The translations under genes were made by a program, and so were the position numbers. From NCBI RefSeq assembly GCF_964063325.1, contig NZ_OZ061315.1, positions 1,984,001 to 2,048,000 of the forward strand: a stretch of DNA of 64,000 bases. Reading direction: 5' to 3'. The notes under the pieces are model-generated. The model was not told the origin of the DNA. It did no database searches and was given only the letters and a program-made list of their open reading frames with translations. The DNA is from Hafnia alvei. Lineage in GTDB: Bacteria; Pseudomonadota; Gammaproteobacteria; Enterobacterales; Enterobacteriaceae. The stretch's first letter is position 1; every line of letters begins with the position of its first letter. Below, piece by piece: positions 15,678 to 24,432 of this stretch.

Positions 15678-16211
15678 TCAATGGTAGTTAAAGGTAACGT
15701 CGATGGCGGTGGTATAGGTATCCGGCATAACTGCGCCCGTAATAGAGTGCATGCGCGCTTTCACTTTAAAGGAGGCGGCATTGCTGGCTGTCGCAACGTT
15801 ATAGGTGCCGCTGGCGTTGGTGAGCAGGGTGCTGTCTGCCGACTTTGCCAGCTGAATACTGCCGGTGGTTACAGCGGTGCCGGCGCTATTCTTCATTTGA
15901 TAGCCGCTGGTATCGCCGCTGATGGCCGGGCCGCTAAACACGGCGTCGATGCTTTTAGTGGTTGATGGGCAACCGCTTAAAGATATGGTGGCATCACCAG
16001 ACCAGGCCGAGTTGGCATTTGACGCGGCAACATCATTGGCATTTAGAGCGAAATTGAGGGGGATGGATGCCGGAGCCGAGGTGGTGCAGGCTGCCGCAGA
16101 GACCGTCGCAGTAATATTGATCACGGTATTATCGGCAGCTCCTGCGGAGCTGGATAATACTGCGGGAAATATAAATGCTAGCGCAAGGGGATATATATTT
16201 TTGTTTATCAT
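15678..16211 (-). CDS. Fimbrial subunit (minor pilin)
   Basis: 177 aa from the ATG at 16211, which gives a standard signal peptide (MINKNIYPLALAFIFPAVL...AGAAD); an in-frame ATG five codons upstream is possible. The mature pilin has the Cys pair (SAAACTTSAP and LSGCPSTTKS) and ends VTFNYH with the penultimate Tyr. It is related to the pilin encoded 24 bp downstream; both share the 'L.LS.CP..T.S' core, suggesting duplication within the operon. Confidence 0.85.
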   Translation of the reverse strand: MINKNIYPLALAFIFPAVLSSSAGAADNTVINITATVSAAACTTSAPASIPLNFALNANDVAASNANSAWSGDATISLSGCPSTTKSIDAVFSGPAISGDTSGYQMKNSAGTAVTTGSIQLAKSADSTLLTNASGTYNVATASNAASFKVKARMHSITGAVMPDTYTTAIDVTFNYH

Positions 16212-16241
16212 AGTATGTAATTCCATTTTCAAATTAACGCA

Positions 16242-16751
16242 TTATTGAAATGCGTAGGTTAACGTAACTGTACTGCTGACAGTACCGGTGGTGGCCTCGC
16301 CAGAGTCATCATTGTGTAAACGAAACTTTAAGGGGATTGTCTGACTCAACTCCCCACCTGTATTACGTGCTATAACAACACCATTATAAATGGGAGTATT
16401 GGTCTCCAAAATGGCAGCGCCTTCGATGCCAATATGCTCAGCTGTTCCTGTTGAACCAATATATGCTGGGTTTGCCGTTGATACTGGGGCGCTTACCGAA
16501 ATAGTAAAGCTAGTAACTCCGACGCAATCCGTTAAATTTATATCTAACTCTTTCCAGTCCGTGGCTGCGCTTGAGCTAGCAAAATCGGCAGCAATAATAT
16601 TGCCAAAATTAACTGATGCGAAAGGTGTTGCTATTGTGCATGGTGGAATCACTACCGTTCCACGATAGTGTATTTGTACTATTTCAGGAGCCGCTGAAAA
16701 CGCATGGCTACTTGTTAATAATAAATAGAAAAACATCATTTTTTTAATCAT
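16242..16751 (-). CDS. Fimbrial subunit (minor pilin, adaptor-like)
   Basis: 169 aa. The signal peptide is short (MIKKMMFFYLLLTSSHAFSA) with AAGGAAAC upstream of the ATG. The mature domain has Cys in VVIPPCTIATP and in LTDCVGVTSF and ends TVTLTYAFQ. Its place directly after the tip-protein gene suggests an adaptor joining the tip to the shaft, as in type 1-like fimbriae. This role is inferred from gene order. Confidence 0.83.
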   Translation of the reverse strand: MIKKMMFFYLLLTSSHAFSAAPEIVQIHYRGTVVIPPCTIATPFASVNFGNIIAADFASSSAATDWKELDINLTDCVGVTSFTISVSAPVSTANPAYIGSTGTAEHIGIEGAAILETNTPIYNGVVIARNTGGELSQTIPLKFRLHNDDSGEATTGTVSSTVTLTYAFQ

Positions 16752-16760
16752 AAAGTTTCC

Positions 16761-17687
16761 TTAATGATAATCAAAACTTATTGTTACTGTAGTTTCAAAA
16801 TCTCCAGCGATTATTTTTTCGCTGCTAGTTGATACGGGTTTTGCATTAATGCTGAAATTTGATCCATTGTATGCATTCATTAATAATCCTTTATTTAATG
16901 GTATGGCTTCCCCAGAGTCCGCCCATGTCAGTTTAATGCCTAAATTGCTTTTGTTTGTATTAATAACCCCGTCGGAAGCATTGGCATACCCATTTGCAGA
17001 TGTCACGGTAACAGTCACTGGTTTGTTTTCATCTGTAGTAGAACATGACATACTGATTGGCGCATTTTTTACCTCTGCGGAGCCATTTTCTATTTGGCTT
17101 GGGGATAATTGGGGCCATGTAAAATTCATATCATGTGCTGTTGAAACTGTACACGTGGCACTGTTTATTATTATGGTTACATAAAACCGAAGATATCCAA
17201 CAACGTTCCTATTTTTATCGTAAAATCTCCCAGCCAATGCATTTTCCCACGTGGTTGAACCTTTAAACCCACTATTATTAAGAACCAAATCTAGCGTCAT
17301 AATATCCCCAGGCAGAAGGGGAGAGAAACCGCCTCCTAAAAGCTGTATTTGACCTCGTCTTACTCCTGGGGCCATATATACATCGCGTTTCCCACCTGTA
17401 TTTCCGGTAATCATAAGTAAACAGACATTTTCTGAAGTGACTACATCGCAATGGACAGCATCGTACTTGTACTTATTATCATTATTGGCAATAGCTGGCG
17501 TACCTTCACGTCGATAAGCACCGACAGGAATGGTAACCTTGCCAGTTGTTGATATATTATTTACGGTCAAAGTGCCCATGTTAACTATAATATCATCGCT
17601 ATATGCATACGACGAACTAAAAATAACAATGAAGATAATAAATCTAAAATAAGCAAGTTTGAGTTTGCTATTTATGCTATTAAACAT
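16761..17687 (-). CDS. Fimbrial tip protein (two-domain, adhesin candidate)
   Basis: 308 aa. A signal peptide (about 1-30) leads into an N-terminal domain (about 31-165) without obvious relatives and a C-terminal pilin domain (about 170-308) starting near NSATCTVSTAHDM and ending TISFDYH. The two-domain build and the length are those of tip adhesins of chaperone-usher fimbriae; the pilin domain is capped by the chaperone and the N-terminal lectin-like domain would bind the receptor. It lies directly downstream of the usher. The gene is noticeably more AT-rich than the usher. Confidence 0.78.
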   Translation of the reverse strand: MFNSINSKLKLAYFRFIIFIVIFSSSYAYSDDIIVNMGTLTVNNISTTGKVTIPVGAYRREGTPAIANNDNKYKYDAVHCDVVTSENVCLLMITGNTGGKRDVYMAPGVRRGQIQLLGGGFSPLLPGDIMTLDLVLNNSGFKGSTTWENALAGRFYDKNRNVVGYLRFYVTIIINSATCTVSTAHDMNFTWPQLSPSQIENGSAEVKNAPISMSCSTTDENKPVTVTVTSANGYANASDGVINTNKSNLGIKLTWADSGEAIPLNKGLLMNAYNGSNFSINAKPVSTSSEKIIAGDFETTVTISFDYH

Positions 17688-17702
17688 AGAAAACCTTTTA
17701 AT

Positions 17703-20360
17703 TTATAGTTTGCAAGTGGCAATGATGATCGGTAATGATTCAGACTGCTGCTGAGCAGTTATCTCATATTTAATTTTACATTTTCGGTTTTTATCAGTGC
17801 CCCACTGAGCAATAAGCAATCCTTGCTCAGGTAATCCACTTAAGAATGTTTCACCCTGTTCCCCAACGATGCCTGTACTTATAGAATCACTATTTTTTGT
17901 ATCGCTTTCCGTTTCATTTAATAATGTTACGGTGGCACCAAAAGGCAACGGCTTACCATCTTCGCGTTTCAGCGTCATCATCACGCGATAACCTACGTGC
18001 GCATTAAAATTAGCTCGAACGATCGCTCCGCGTGACGGAATAACATCTTTGGCGCTCTCGTCAAGTTCCACTTTATCGCCCAGCGTTGTGGTATCTAAAC
18101 CCACGCTGGTTCGACGGTAAGGAGAAAGGAAGGGCACAACGGCATAGCCGCGGAAATCGGTTTTCACCCCGGTGTTATTGACTATTCGGGCATTGTCAGC
18201 GCCGGGCGCTTCGACTAAAGCCACGGTATCTCCCAGCGGCTGCGAGAGCGTGATGCCGTGACTATGTGTAATGATACCGCCCTGGAGCCCGTAGTTGACC
18301 CGGTGTGAATCCTTGCTGTAGCTGTAGCCGATGTTACTGTTGCCGTATTGCCCTTGATAATTCAGGCTGGTATTCCCGGTGTCGCCTTGGCCTTGATTGG
18401 TATAGCCTTCAGAAACGCTGTAGCTAAGATTGTGATCCTCAAGCAACGTTCCGCTGATCCCCGCCTGATTTTGCACCCGACCGTTAGAATCGTGGCTCAT
18501 GCTGTAGTTTGCCGAGGCGGATTTTAGCCAGTGATCGAGCGGGATAGAGACATTAATCGATATTTGCCGATCATGCTCTTCGTTGCCTACATAGTTATCG
18601 TTATAGGCAATGTTGTAAGAAATACTGTTCCATGTATTGCTGTAGCCTGTCTGCAGGGTTTGTTCTTTTTCACTGCTGTCCCAATAGTCTTGCAGGCTGG
18701 CAGAAAAGTAGAGAGAGCCGCCATTTTCACCGAGCTGCTGGCTGACTGACCCCTCGACGCGGCTGCGCTTATGGGTGCGAATGTTAAAATCTGCATAATC
18801 GTCGTGGTCATCGTTGAGGGTGACCGAATCATCCAGGCTGTAATAACCGCTGGTGGAATAGCGATAGCCCACTAAGCGAAAATCGGTGTCTGTCTCAGCG
18901 AAAGTTTTGGCATATAAAAAGCGATAAGACTGGCCGCTGTCGGTTTCATCTTCGGGCGGTTGGGTGCGGGCCTGAGTGACATCGAACGAGATAGCGCCAA
19001 GATCGCCCATGTTTTTACCAATACCCAGCGCGGCAGAGGCATATTTTTGCGTGCCCTGCATACCGCCGTAAACCGTTAGCCCTTTGCTGAAACCACGGAT
19101 CAGCGTGAATTGCGCAAACTCAGGTTTATCGGAGCCATAGCCGTTGCGATATTGCCCAGCCGTAGCGCTGAATTTGAGACGGCCTTCACGTTGCAAAATA
19201 GGCACGGAGGCATACGGCTGAATATAGGTTTGCTCGCTGCCGTCTTGTTCTTTGATAGTGATCGTAAGGTCGCCGCTGTCAGAACTAGGGTAGAGATCGT
19301 TAATCTCAAACGCGCCCGGCGTGACATAGGATTGATAAACGGTATAACCGTTTTGCTTGATGGTGACCTGCGCATTGGTTTTAGCAATACCGCGGATCAC
19401 GGGCGCAAAATTTTTCATGCTGTCTGGCAGCATGTCATCGTCGGAGGCAAGCTGTGCGCCACGAAACTGAAAACTATCAAAAACGTCGGCGCCAGAATAG
19501 CTGTCGCCCATGGTGAGTTCCGCTTTTAGCGGAACGATGGTGCGCTGCAAATAAGTGTTAACATTGTTGAACTCACGCTGGCCGTTGTTTTGGTTCCAGG
19601 TCGAGTAGTTACGCAAACGCCAAGCACCAAGGTTGAAGCCGCTGCGAAGGTTTAAATAGTAGTCATTCTGATCGTCACCATTGGCACCGGTGAAATTGTA
19701 ATTCAGCAATAATGCGGAAATACCGTCATCCCATAAAGCGGGGTCAACGTATCCTCTGGCCGAATTAGAGACAAAAATCTGTGGCACGCTGATATCTAAA
19801 CGCAAGCGGTCAAAATCAAAAGTCGTTTTTGCCGCGGGAATAGCCTGCAAAAGGTTACTGCACTGTGCGGTTGATGCTGATGCTGTGGCTGAAGACGCGG
19901 TGTCTTTTTTATCGGTACTCTCCGCCTTTGTTGGTGTTGTTGGCGTTGTTGAACTTGCCGCCATTGACTCGGCCGAATCTGTTTTAACCCCGTAGTTACG
20001 CAACGTTTCTTCCGTAAAGCAGGGGATTAATCCCGTGGCGTCTTTTTGCACGACCGCTGCCGGAGCCGTGATAAATTCGACTTCTCGGTGATCGACAGGA
20101 TTACCATTGAGATAAACATCAACCAGATATTTGCCCGGCATTTGGTTGTCAGACTGTGCTGCGAAGGAGGAAAGGTCAGAAACATCGCTGCCTGCGCCTA
20201 AGTTTTCTAAAAACGCAGGGTTAAAGTTTGATCTTGCAAAGCAGTGCCCCGACAACACCAGCAGGGTAAGAGTACTCAAAGTAAAATATCTATGGCTTTC
20301 CCTGCACAAAGAAGTCAATGCATTCATTTTTTTCTTTGTAGATATTATTGACGGCAACAT
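17703..20360 (-). CDS. Outer-membrane fimbrial usher
   Basis: 885 aa from the ATG at 20360 (GAG ribosome site 8 bp upstream; a TTG seven codons earlier is less likely). The FimD/PapC layout is readable: signal peptide, N-terminal domain (about 44-130, FNPAFLENLGAG), 24-strand barrel, plug domain (about 235-315, VIRGIAKTNAQVTIKQNGY), and C-terminal domains from about residue 735 (DFRGYAVVPFLSPYRRTSVGLD, the classic usher motif). The usher forms the pore that recruits chaperone-subunit complexes. An oddity is a Thr/Ser/Ala/Lys-rich stretch of about 33 residues (133-165) in the hinge after the N-terminal domain, not normal for the family. Confidence 0.93.
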   Translation of the reverse strand: MLPSIISTKKKMNALTSLCRESHRYFTLSTLTLLVLSGHCFARSNFNPAFLENLGAGSDVSDLSSFAAQSDNQMPGKYLVDVYLNGNPVDHREVEFITAPAAVVQKDATGLIPCFTEETLRNYGVKTDSAESMAASSTTPTTPTKAESTDKKDTASSATASASTAQCSNLLQAIPAAKTTFDFDRLRLDISVPQIFVSNSARGYVDPALWDDGISALLLNYNFTGANGDDQNDYYLNLRSGFNLGAWRLRNYSTWNQNNGQREFNNVNTYLQRTIVPLKAELTMGDSYSGADVFDSFQFRGAQLASDDDMLPDSMKNFAPVIRGIAKTNAQVTIKQNGYTVYQSYVTPGAFEINDLYPSSDSGDLTITIKEQDGSEQTYIQPYASVPILQREGRLKFSATAGQYRNGYGSDKPEFAQFTLIRGFSKGLTVYGGMQGTQKYASAALGIGKNMGDLGAISFDVTQARTQPPEDETDSGQSYRFLYAKTFAETDTDFRLVGYRYSTSGYYSLDDSVTLNDDHDDYADFNIRTHKRSRVEGSVSQQLGENGGSLYFSASLQDYWDSSEKEQTLQTGYSNTWNSISYNIAYNDNYVGNEEHDRQISINVSIPLDHWLKSASANYSMSHDSNGRVQNQAGISGTLLEDHNLSYSVSEGYTNQGQGDTGNTSLNYQGQYGNSNIGYSYSKDSHRVNYGLQGGIITHSHGITLSQPLGDTVALVEAPGADNARIVNNTGVKTDFRGYAVVPFLSPYRRTSVGLDTTTLGDKVELDESAKDVIPSRGAIVRANFNAHVGYRVMMTLKREDGKPLPFGATVTLLNETESDTKNSDSISTGIVGEQGETFLSGLPEQGLLIAQWGTDKNRKCKIKYEITAQQQSESLPIIIATCKL

Positions 20361-20397
20361 GTTTGTCTCTTTAATAAACAATCGAGGTAATACGCAA

Positions 20398-21090
20398 TTA
20401 GTGTGCAGTTACAGTTTTTGACACGCCGCCGAAATCATTGATGGCGCTAAATGATATCTGCCCTCGTTGCCCAGCAGAGAGCGGGTAGTGGGCTTCTGAT
20501 TTGGCCTCAACCATGTTTATTTCTTTCACGTCTTTACCGCCAACGGTGATTTCATTAAAGCTGACGGAATACTGGGAAGGGTTTTTCACCACCAGATCAT
20601 TACCCTGAATAGACCACTGAAGTTGCTGGTAGGCGTCTTCAGGTTTGCCCTGCAAACCTTTTGGGCGATAAAAGAGTTTAATCCGCGTTTTAATTGCCAC
20701 CTGAAGCGTATTTTGTGTAACCGAGTCATCAGGCACGGGAGGAATAGCTTTAACGTTAATATAAAACACAGATTCTTTATCATCAGGAAGATTGCCTGAT
20801 GTTTTAACAATGCGTAGCATATTTAACTTATCTGCACCTAAACGGAATAACGGCGGGGTTATTGCAAAAGGTACTTTCTTATTTCCTGTATTGTCATCAA
20901 TCCATGACTGAACGAGGAAGTATTGATCGGTATTTTTATTCTTAATAGAAACAGAGGTTTCTTTATTACTCGCATCGTATACAACCCGCGTGGCACTTAA
21001 AACCACACCCCCTGAGTCCGTCGCAGCACTAAATGCGGAGTGAGAAATAGCTAATAATACAAAAGAGCAGAGTGCGGATTTAGCGTGCAT
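20398..21090 (-). CDS. Periplasmic fimbrial chaperone (PapD-like)
   Basis: 230 aa. It has a signal peptide (about 1-22, SHSAFSA), then two immunoglobulin-like domains. Family motifs are TRVVYDASNKETSVSIKN (A1-C1), PPLFRLGADKLNMLRI with the G1-strand region, and VFYINVKAIPP, followed by IKLFYRPKGLQGKPED. It stabilises pilins by donor-strand complementation and delivers them to the usher encoded next. It lies 129 bp downstream of the major pilin gene, and a hairpin occupies that gap. Confidence 0.92.
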   Translation of the reverse strand: MHAKSALCSFVLLAISHSAFSAATDSGGVVLSATRVVYDASNKETSVSIKNKNTDQYFLVQSWIDDNTGNKKVPFAITPPLFRLGADKLNMLRIVKTSGNLPDDKESVFYINVKAIPPVPDDSVTQNTLQVAIKTRIKLFYRPKGLQGKPEDAYQQLQWSIQGNDLVVKNPSQYSVSFNEITVGGKDVKEINMVEAKSEAHYPLSAGQRGQISFSAINDFGGVSKTVTAH

Positions 21091-21143
21091 GATATTAACC
21101 TTTTGGCCTATGAGATTTTAGGTCATAGCGCCTTATAAAAAAT

Positions 21144-21185
21144 AAGCCCAAGTACAAATATGAAAAACAGTTGTCCCTTGGGCTT
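21144..21185 (-). terminator. Attenuator-like hairpin after the major pilin gene
   Basis: AAGCCCAAG (21144-21152) and CTTGGGCTT (21177-21185) form a 9-bp stem with a 24-nt loop. On the minus strand it is followed by ATTTTTTATAAGG. It sits between the major pilin gene and the chaperone gene, so partial termination would give more pilin than chaperone and usher. Confidence 0.7.
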
Positions 21186-21219
21186 TAGCCAATAAATAGA
21201 TTAAATGAAGGCTATTAAA

Positions 21220-21780
21220 TTATTGGTAGGCGATAGTAAAGTCGGTTGTGGCGTTAGCATCACCCGTGGTTGCGGTACCCAAAGATTTATAGCGGGCATT
21301 GAAATACAGAGACTGAGAGGCTGCTTTAGGCGTCAGAGTCATAGCCGCTGACGCTTTGTTTGGTGAAAGCACCGCACCTGCTGAATCAGAAATTTCGATA
21401 CCTACGTTGCTTGCCGTGGTCCCCGTGGCTGAACCATCAGGAGAGTTTACGGCGAACAGAGTTGGATCCGCTACGCCAGCGCCGCTTGGTGTGGCCACTG
21501 ATCCGCCAAAGGTGATTGATGCTGATTTCACTGTTGCGCTACAGTTCAGCAGATCAACTTGGAACTGTTTAGATTCTGACTTTGCGCCAGCAGTCGCCAT
21601 TTGTGATGACGGTACGTTGCCTAACGTAACATCACGGTTCTGACTTGGAATAGAAACTGTACACGGTGCATCGGTAATTTTACCTGTAAAGTTGATTTTG
21701 CCATCGGCTGCCATTGCAGATGTTGAAGCAGCAGAAGCCAAAGACAGCGCAATAAGAAGTGCAGTTTTATTAGTCGACAT
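21220..21780 (-). CDS. Major fimbrial subunit (FimA-type pilin)
   Basis: 186 aa. The signal peptide ends SAMAADG (cleavage near residue 25). The mature pilin has the Cys pair in DAPCTVSIP and DLLNCSATV and ends DFTIAYQ, with the penultimate Tyr. First gene of the operon, separated from the rest by an attenuator-like hairpin, which is where shaft subunits are normally found. It is exported, carried by the chaperone and polymerised into the rod. The promoter must lie in the 1-kb region upstream. Confidence 0.9.
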   Translation of the reverse strand: MSTNKTALLIALSLASAASTSAMAADGKINFTGKITDAPCTVSIPSQNRDVTLGNVPSSQMATAGAKSESKQFQVDLLNCSATVKSASITFGGSVATPSGAGVADPTLFAVNSPDGSATGTTASNVGIEISDSAGAVLSPNKASAAMTLTPKAASQSLYFNARYKSLGTATTGDANATTDFTIAYQ

Positions 21781-22444
21781 TTAAATTTCCCTTTTTTACT
21801 AACATAACTAAAATAATACTAGGTAGTGTAAATAAATCATAAATGCGGAGAACTGGAAGAGTAAATGCTCATCGCTCTTGCATCCTTGCATCGATGTTTT
21901 ATCTTGGAGGCATCATACAATCAGAAAAGTATCATTCAAGTTATTATATCTAACAGCGCGATTTAGTTTAATTAAATACCTGCTGATATATTGCGTAAAT
22001 ATCGCATGGTAGAACAGTTTATATTGTCATGAATCACTATGATCGATAATTTACCCCGGTTATTTCCAGCAGGGTATTATTCTTTGATAACTTGGCTACG
22101 ATTTATTTAGGCAGGAACCCCCTTAATCCGCCGTAGTATATATCTGAGAACGCCTTAGGGAGGCCGTTAGATCAGGCTATGTTCTCAACAAAAGGAATGA
22201 CACGGACTAAATTTATGCCTGAACAGCAGCCTAAAGGCGAATGTGACTTCGTCAAGCTGGCGGTATGCTAGAAAAATGACCGGAGAATCGTTGGCACGGA
22301 ATCTTCAGAAAAATGGCGTGAGAGTATGAGAAAACCTTGCAGCGCTGCGCCGTCATGTATCAATAACTCTCAGTAAATAATTATAAATCTCGCGAAGTTC
22401 AGTATTTTCTTATTAATAATATTTTCCTAAGAGTATAAATTAGG

Positions 22445-22540
22445 CATGTTGATAAAAAACAACCGCCAGCTAAGTAATAACACTCTCTAAATTTCAAAGG
22501 AATGTTCGTGTTTATAATGGTTATATTTTTTATCAACATG
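22445..22540. repeat. 15-bp perfect inverted repeat spanning 96 bp
   Basis: CATGTTGATAAAAAA (22445-22459) is the exact reverse complement of TTTTTTATCAACATG (22526-22540). A further AACC/GGTT match (22461-22464 and 22519-22522) extends it inwards after a short mismatch. The inner segment is about 66 bp. Confidence 0.75.
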
Positions 22541-22634
22541 AGGTTATTTATGGTTATTTCAGAATAGTGTTAATGAATAATCTTTTTTTTGTATTTCTCG
22601 CGATCTGACATCCTTTAAAAAAAGGGGGATCGAT

Positions 22635-22653
22635 ATAATATCCGCTATATTAT
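22635..22653. promoter_or_regulatory. AT-rich dyad upstream of the winged-helix regulator
   Basis: ATAATAT (22635-22641) and ATATTAT (22647-22653) flank a 5-bp spacer, about 180 bp upstream of the regulator start. It could be an operator; no factor can be assigned. Confidence 0.35.
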
Positions 22654-22832
22654 TCTTTATTTCTATGAATGAGATCAAATGAGACTAATAGGGTTTATTC
22701 GATTATTTCTCTCTTGTATAATTCAAACTTAAATAGGCTATTCGATAAGATGGATGAGGATAATGAGATTCTATTTTTAACGGCGAAGGCCAATGATATT
22801 GAAGGTTTAAGTCACACAGGAGCTTACGGCTA

Positions 22833-23423
22833 ATGAATGATGTAAGTAAGGATGACACGATATTCATCCTTGGGGATGGCATTCGGTTTGAGCCTGAAAA
22901 GCGCTGTCTGATTAATGACTTTGGTACAGTGATTAACCTACCAGAAAATAGTTATAGGTTCTTGCTTCTTTTATTGGAAGGGGAAACCGATAAACAAAAT
23001 ATTATCAATCAGGTATGGCATGAGCAGCGGGGTTCGGTGAGTGACAGTAGCTACTATGGCCAAATCTATATGTTGAGAAAGTCATTTGATCAGATCGGTC
23101 TTTCAAGCGCATTTATAAAAACGATACCTAGAAAAGGCGTTAAGTATATGGGGAATGTGCTACGTGAAAAAAAGTTTCTACCCGATAGCGGCCCTGAGGC
23201 TAACGCGGCAATACTATCGTTAGCCACATCGACTGGAATCACTGACGCGCCAACGTCTCCCTTAGAGGCCATGGGATATGCTTACCAGAAGGAGACATCG
23301 AATAGCGGGAAAGAGTGGTATCACTCACGCCGGTGGAATGTTTTTATCTCAATATTATCGCTGCTGGCGGTGTGTTGGATATCAACGCTTGTCGTTGTGG
23401 TTATCTTATTTTTTGCTAAATAA
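22833..23423 (+). CDS. Membrane-anchored winged-helix regulator (ToxR/CadC-like)
   Basis: 196 aa. Residues about 10-115 form an OmpR/ToxR-type winged helix (FILGDGIRFEPEKRCL, then LPENSYRFLLLLLEG and the recognition region YYGQIYMLRKSF, wing IKTIPRKGVKYMG). A linker (about 120-167) leads to one hydrophobic helix (about 170-194, VFISILSLLAVCWISTLVV), and the protein ends two residues later. It therefore resembles ToxR or CadC without a periplasmic sensor domain. The AGGAG ribosome site is about 10 bp upstream. It lies between the divergent fimbrial operon and the tad operon and is the natural candidate to control either. Confidence 0.8.
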   Translation: MNDVSKDDTIFILGDGIRFEPEKRCLINDFGTVINLPENSYRFLLLLLEGETDKQNIINQVWHEQRGSVSDSSYYGQIYMLRKSFDQIGLSSAFIKTIPRKGVKYMGNVLREKKFLPDSGPEANAAILSLATSTGITDAPTSPLEAMGYAYQKETSNSGKEWYHSRRWNVFISILSLLAVCWISTLVVVVILFFAK

Positions 23424-23596
23424 CTCTCAGCGTTGTTTATCAATCATAAATTATAAAAACAAATATGACCTCAATAAGGACTCCTGAGGTGCAATATATT
23501 CTAATGGCTCCGTCGTTACCTATGGGGCATCGGCAACAACAAGATGGTTATTAACACGCCACCGAAATGGCGGATTTAAATTTACAAGGAATACCA

Positions 23597-23833
23597 ATGA
23601 ACACTTTTTTAACTAAATGTTATGTGGCTGCTCATGTTCGTTTTCATGAGTTTGGTAAAGATCAACGCGGCGTGACTGCGATTGAATATGCATTAATCGG
23701 CGTAGCCATGGCTACACTGTTGGCATTTATTCTTGGCGATCAGAACTCCGGCTTCTTGGGCGCATTGAAAGAAACGTTTGATAAAATTGCTGAAGCAATC
23801 AAAAGCGTTACTATCAGCAAAACTACGCCGTAA
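23597..23833 (+). CDS. flp: Flp prepilin, major subunit of the Tad pilus
   Basis: 78 aa from the ATG at 23597, which has AAGGA 7 bp upstream. The type IVb prepilin signature is clear: QRG|VTAIEYALIGVAMATLLAF, with cleavage after Gly24 and Glu/Tyr at +5/+6, followed by a hydrophobic assembly helix. The mature pilin is about 54 aa, typical of Flp. It is cleaved by TadV (next gene) and assembled by TadA-B-C. Only one flp gene is present here; some relatives have two. Confidence 0.93.
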   Translation: MNTFLTKCYVAAHVRFHEFGKDQRGVTAIEYALIGVAMATLLAFILGDQNSGFLGALKETFDKIAEAIKSVTISKTTP

Positions 23834-23899
23834 CGGATTACAACACCATAATGCACTAACAATAAGTTAGAACGTATTTATTGTAAGGCTCTCTGTTTA

Positions 23900-23933
23900 G
23901 CAGCAAGAACATCATGGATGATATTCTTGCTGC
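23900..23933 (+). terminator. Attenuator-like hairpin between flp and tadV
   Basis: GCAGCAAGAA (23900-23909) pairs with TTCTTGCTGC (23924-23933), extended inwards by ATC/GAT, and is followed by ATTTTATTG. Partial termination here would favour the pilin over the assembly genes. Confidence 0.75.
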
Positions 23934-23975
23934 ATTTTATTGTTCACCTTTCTAATAACTAAAATGGAAATAGAC

Positions 23976-24413
23976 ATGGCGTGGTTAATCAAAGCTAATT
24001 TTATTGTCACCTGCATAATTTTGATTTTTATTATGTGGCAGGACATTTTTTTTAGAAAGATTACCCACACGAGTCTTTTGCTACTCGCCATATCGCTATT
24101 GCCAATGATTCTTTTGCAATCACACCTACCAAATATTCTGTTCGGTCTTATCGCTTTAACCGGCGGTTTTGTTCTTTTCATTGCTCGGTTATGGGGCGGC
24201 GGTGATGCCAAACTGGTCACGGTATTAGCAATCTCCTTTCAGGGCAGCGCATTTTATGATTTTTTGTTTTTAACTGCATTTATTGGCGGCATTGTCGCTA
24301 TCGGCGGTCTTATTTTTTTTCGTAATAATCTACGTAGTCACGGCGTGCCTTACGGTGTCGCTATTTCTTTAGCATTTATCCTTATCTATCCCGTGGCGTC
24401 TTTTTATTATTAA
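23976..24413 (+). CDS. tadV: TadV, Flp prepilin peptidase
   Basis: 145 aa from the ATG at 23976 (GGAAA 5-9 bp upstream; in-frame starts 12 and 36 nt earlier exist). It is an integral membrane aspartic protease of the A24 family. The two catalytic Asp are in MWQDIFFRKI (about residue 23) and in the GGGDAKL motif (about residue 75). It removes the leader from Flp and probably from the pseudopilins TadE and TadF. It is a small, methyltransferase-free form, as usual for Tad systems. Confidence 0.9.
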   Translation: MAWLIKANFIVTCIILIFIMWQDIFFRKITHTSLLLLAISLLPMILLQSHLPNILFGLIALTGGFVLFIARLWGGGDAKLVTVLAISFQGSAFYDFLFLTAFIGGIVAIGGLIFFRNNLRSHGVPYGVAISLAFILIYPVASFYY

Positions 24414-24432
24414 TCCTGCTTAGGACATCTTA

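Larger units (their letters stand above)
21781..22832. other. 1.05-kb regulatory gap between fimbrial and tad-side genes
   Basis: A long AT-rich non-coding stretch holding two divergent control regions: for the major pilin (leftward) and for the membrane-anchored regulator (rightward). Visible structures are a 15-bp inverted repeat (22445-22459 and 22526-22540), an ATAATAT-ccgct-ATATTAT dyad (22635-22653) and GAGAAC/GTTCTC arms near 22145-22195. I see no ORF, tRNA or recombinase site that I can name. Its size and composition suit binding by H-NS-type silencers and several regulators. Confidence 0.5.

Noticed and set aside
22445..22540. fimS-like invertible promoter
   Set aside because: No recombinase gene is near and the 66-bp inner segment is shorter than known fimbrial switches; kept only as an inverted repeat.
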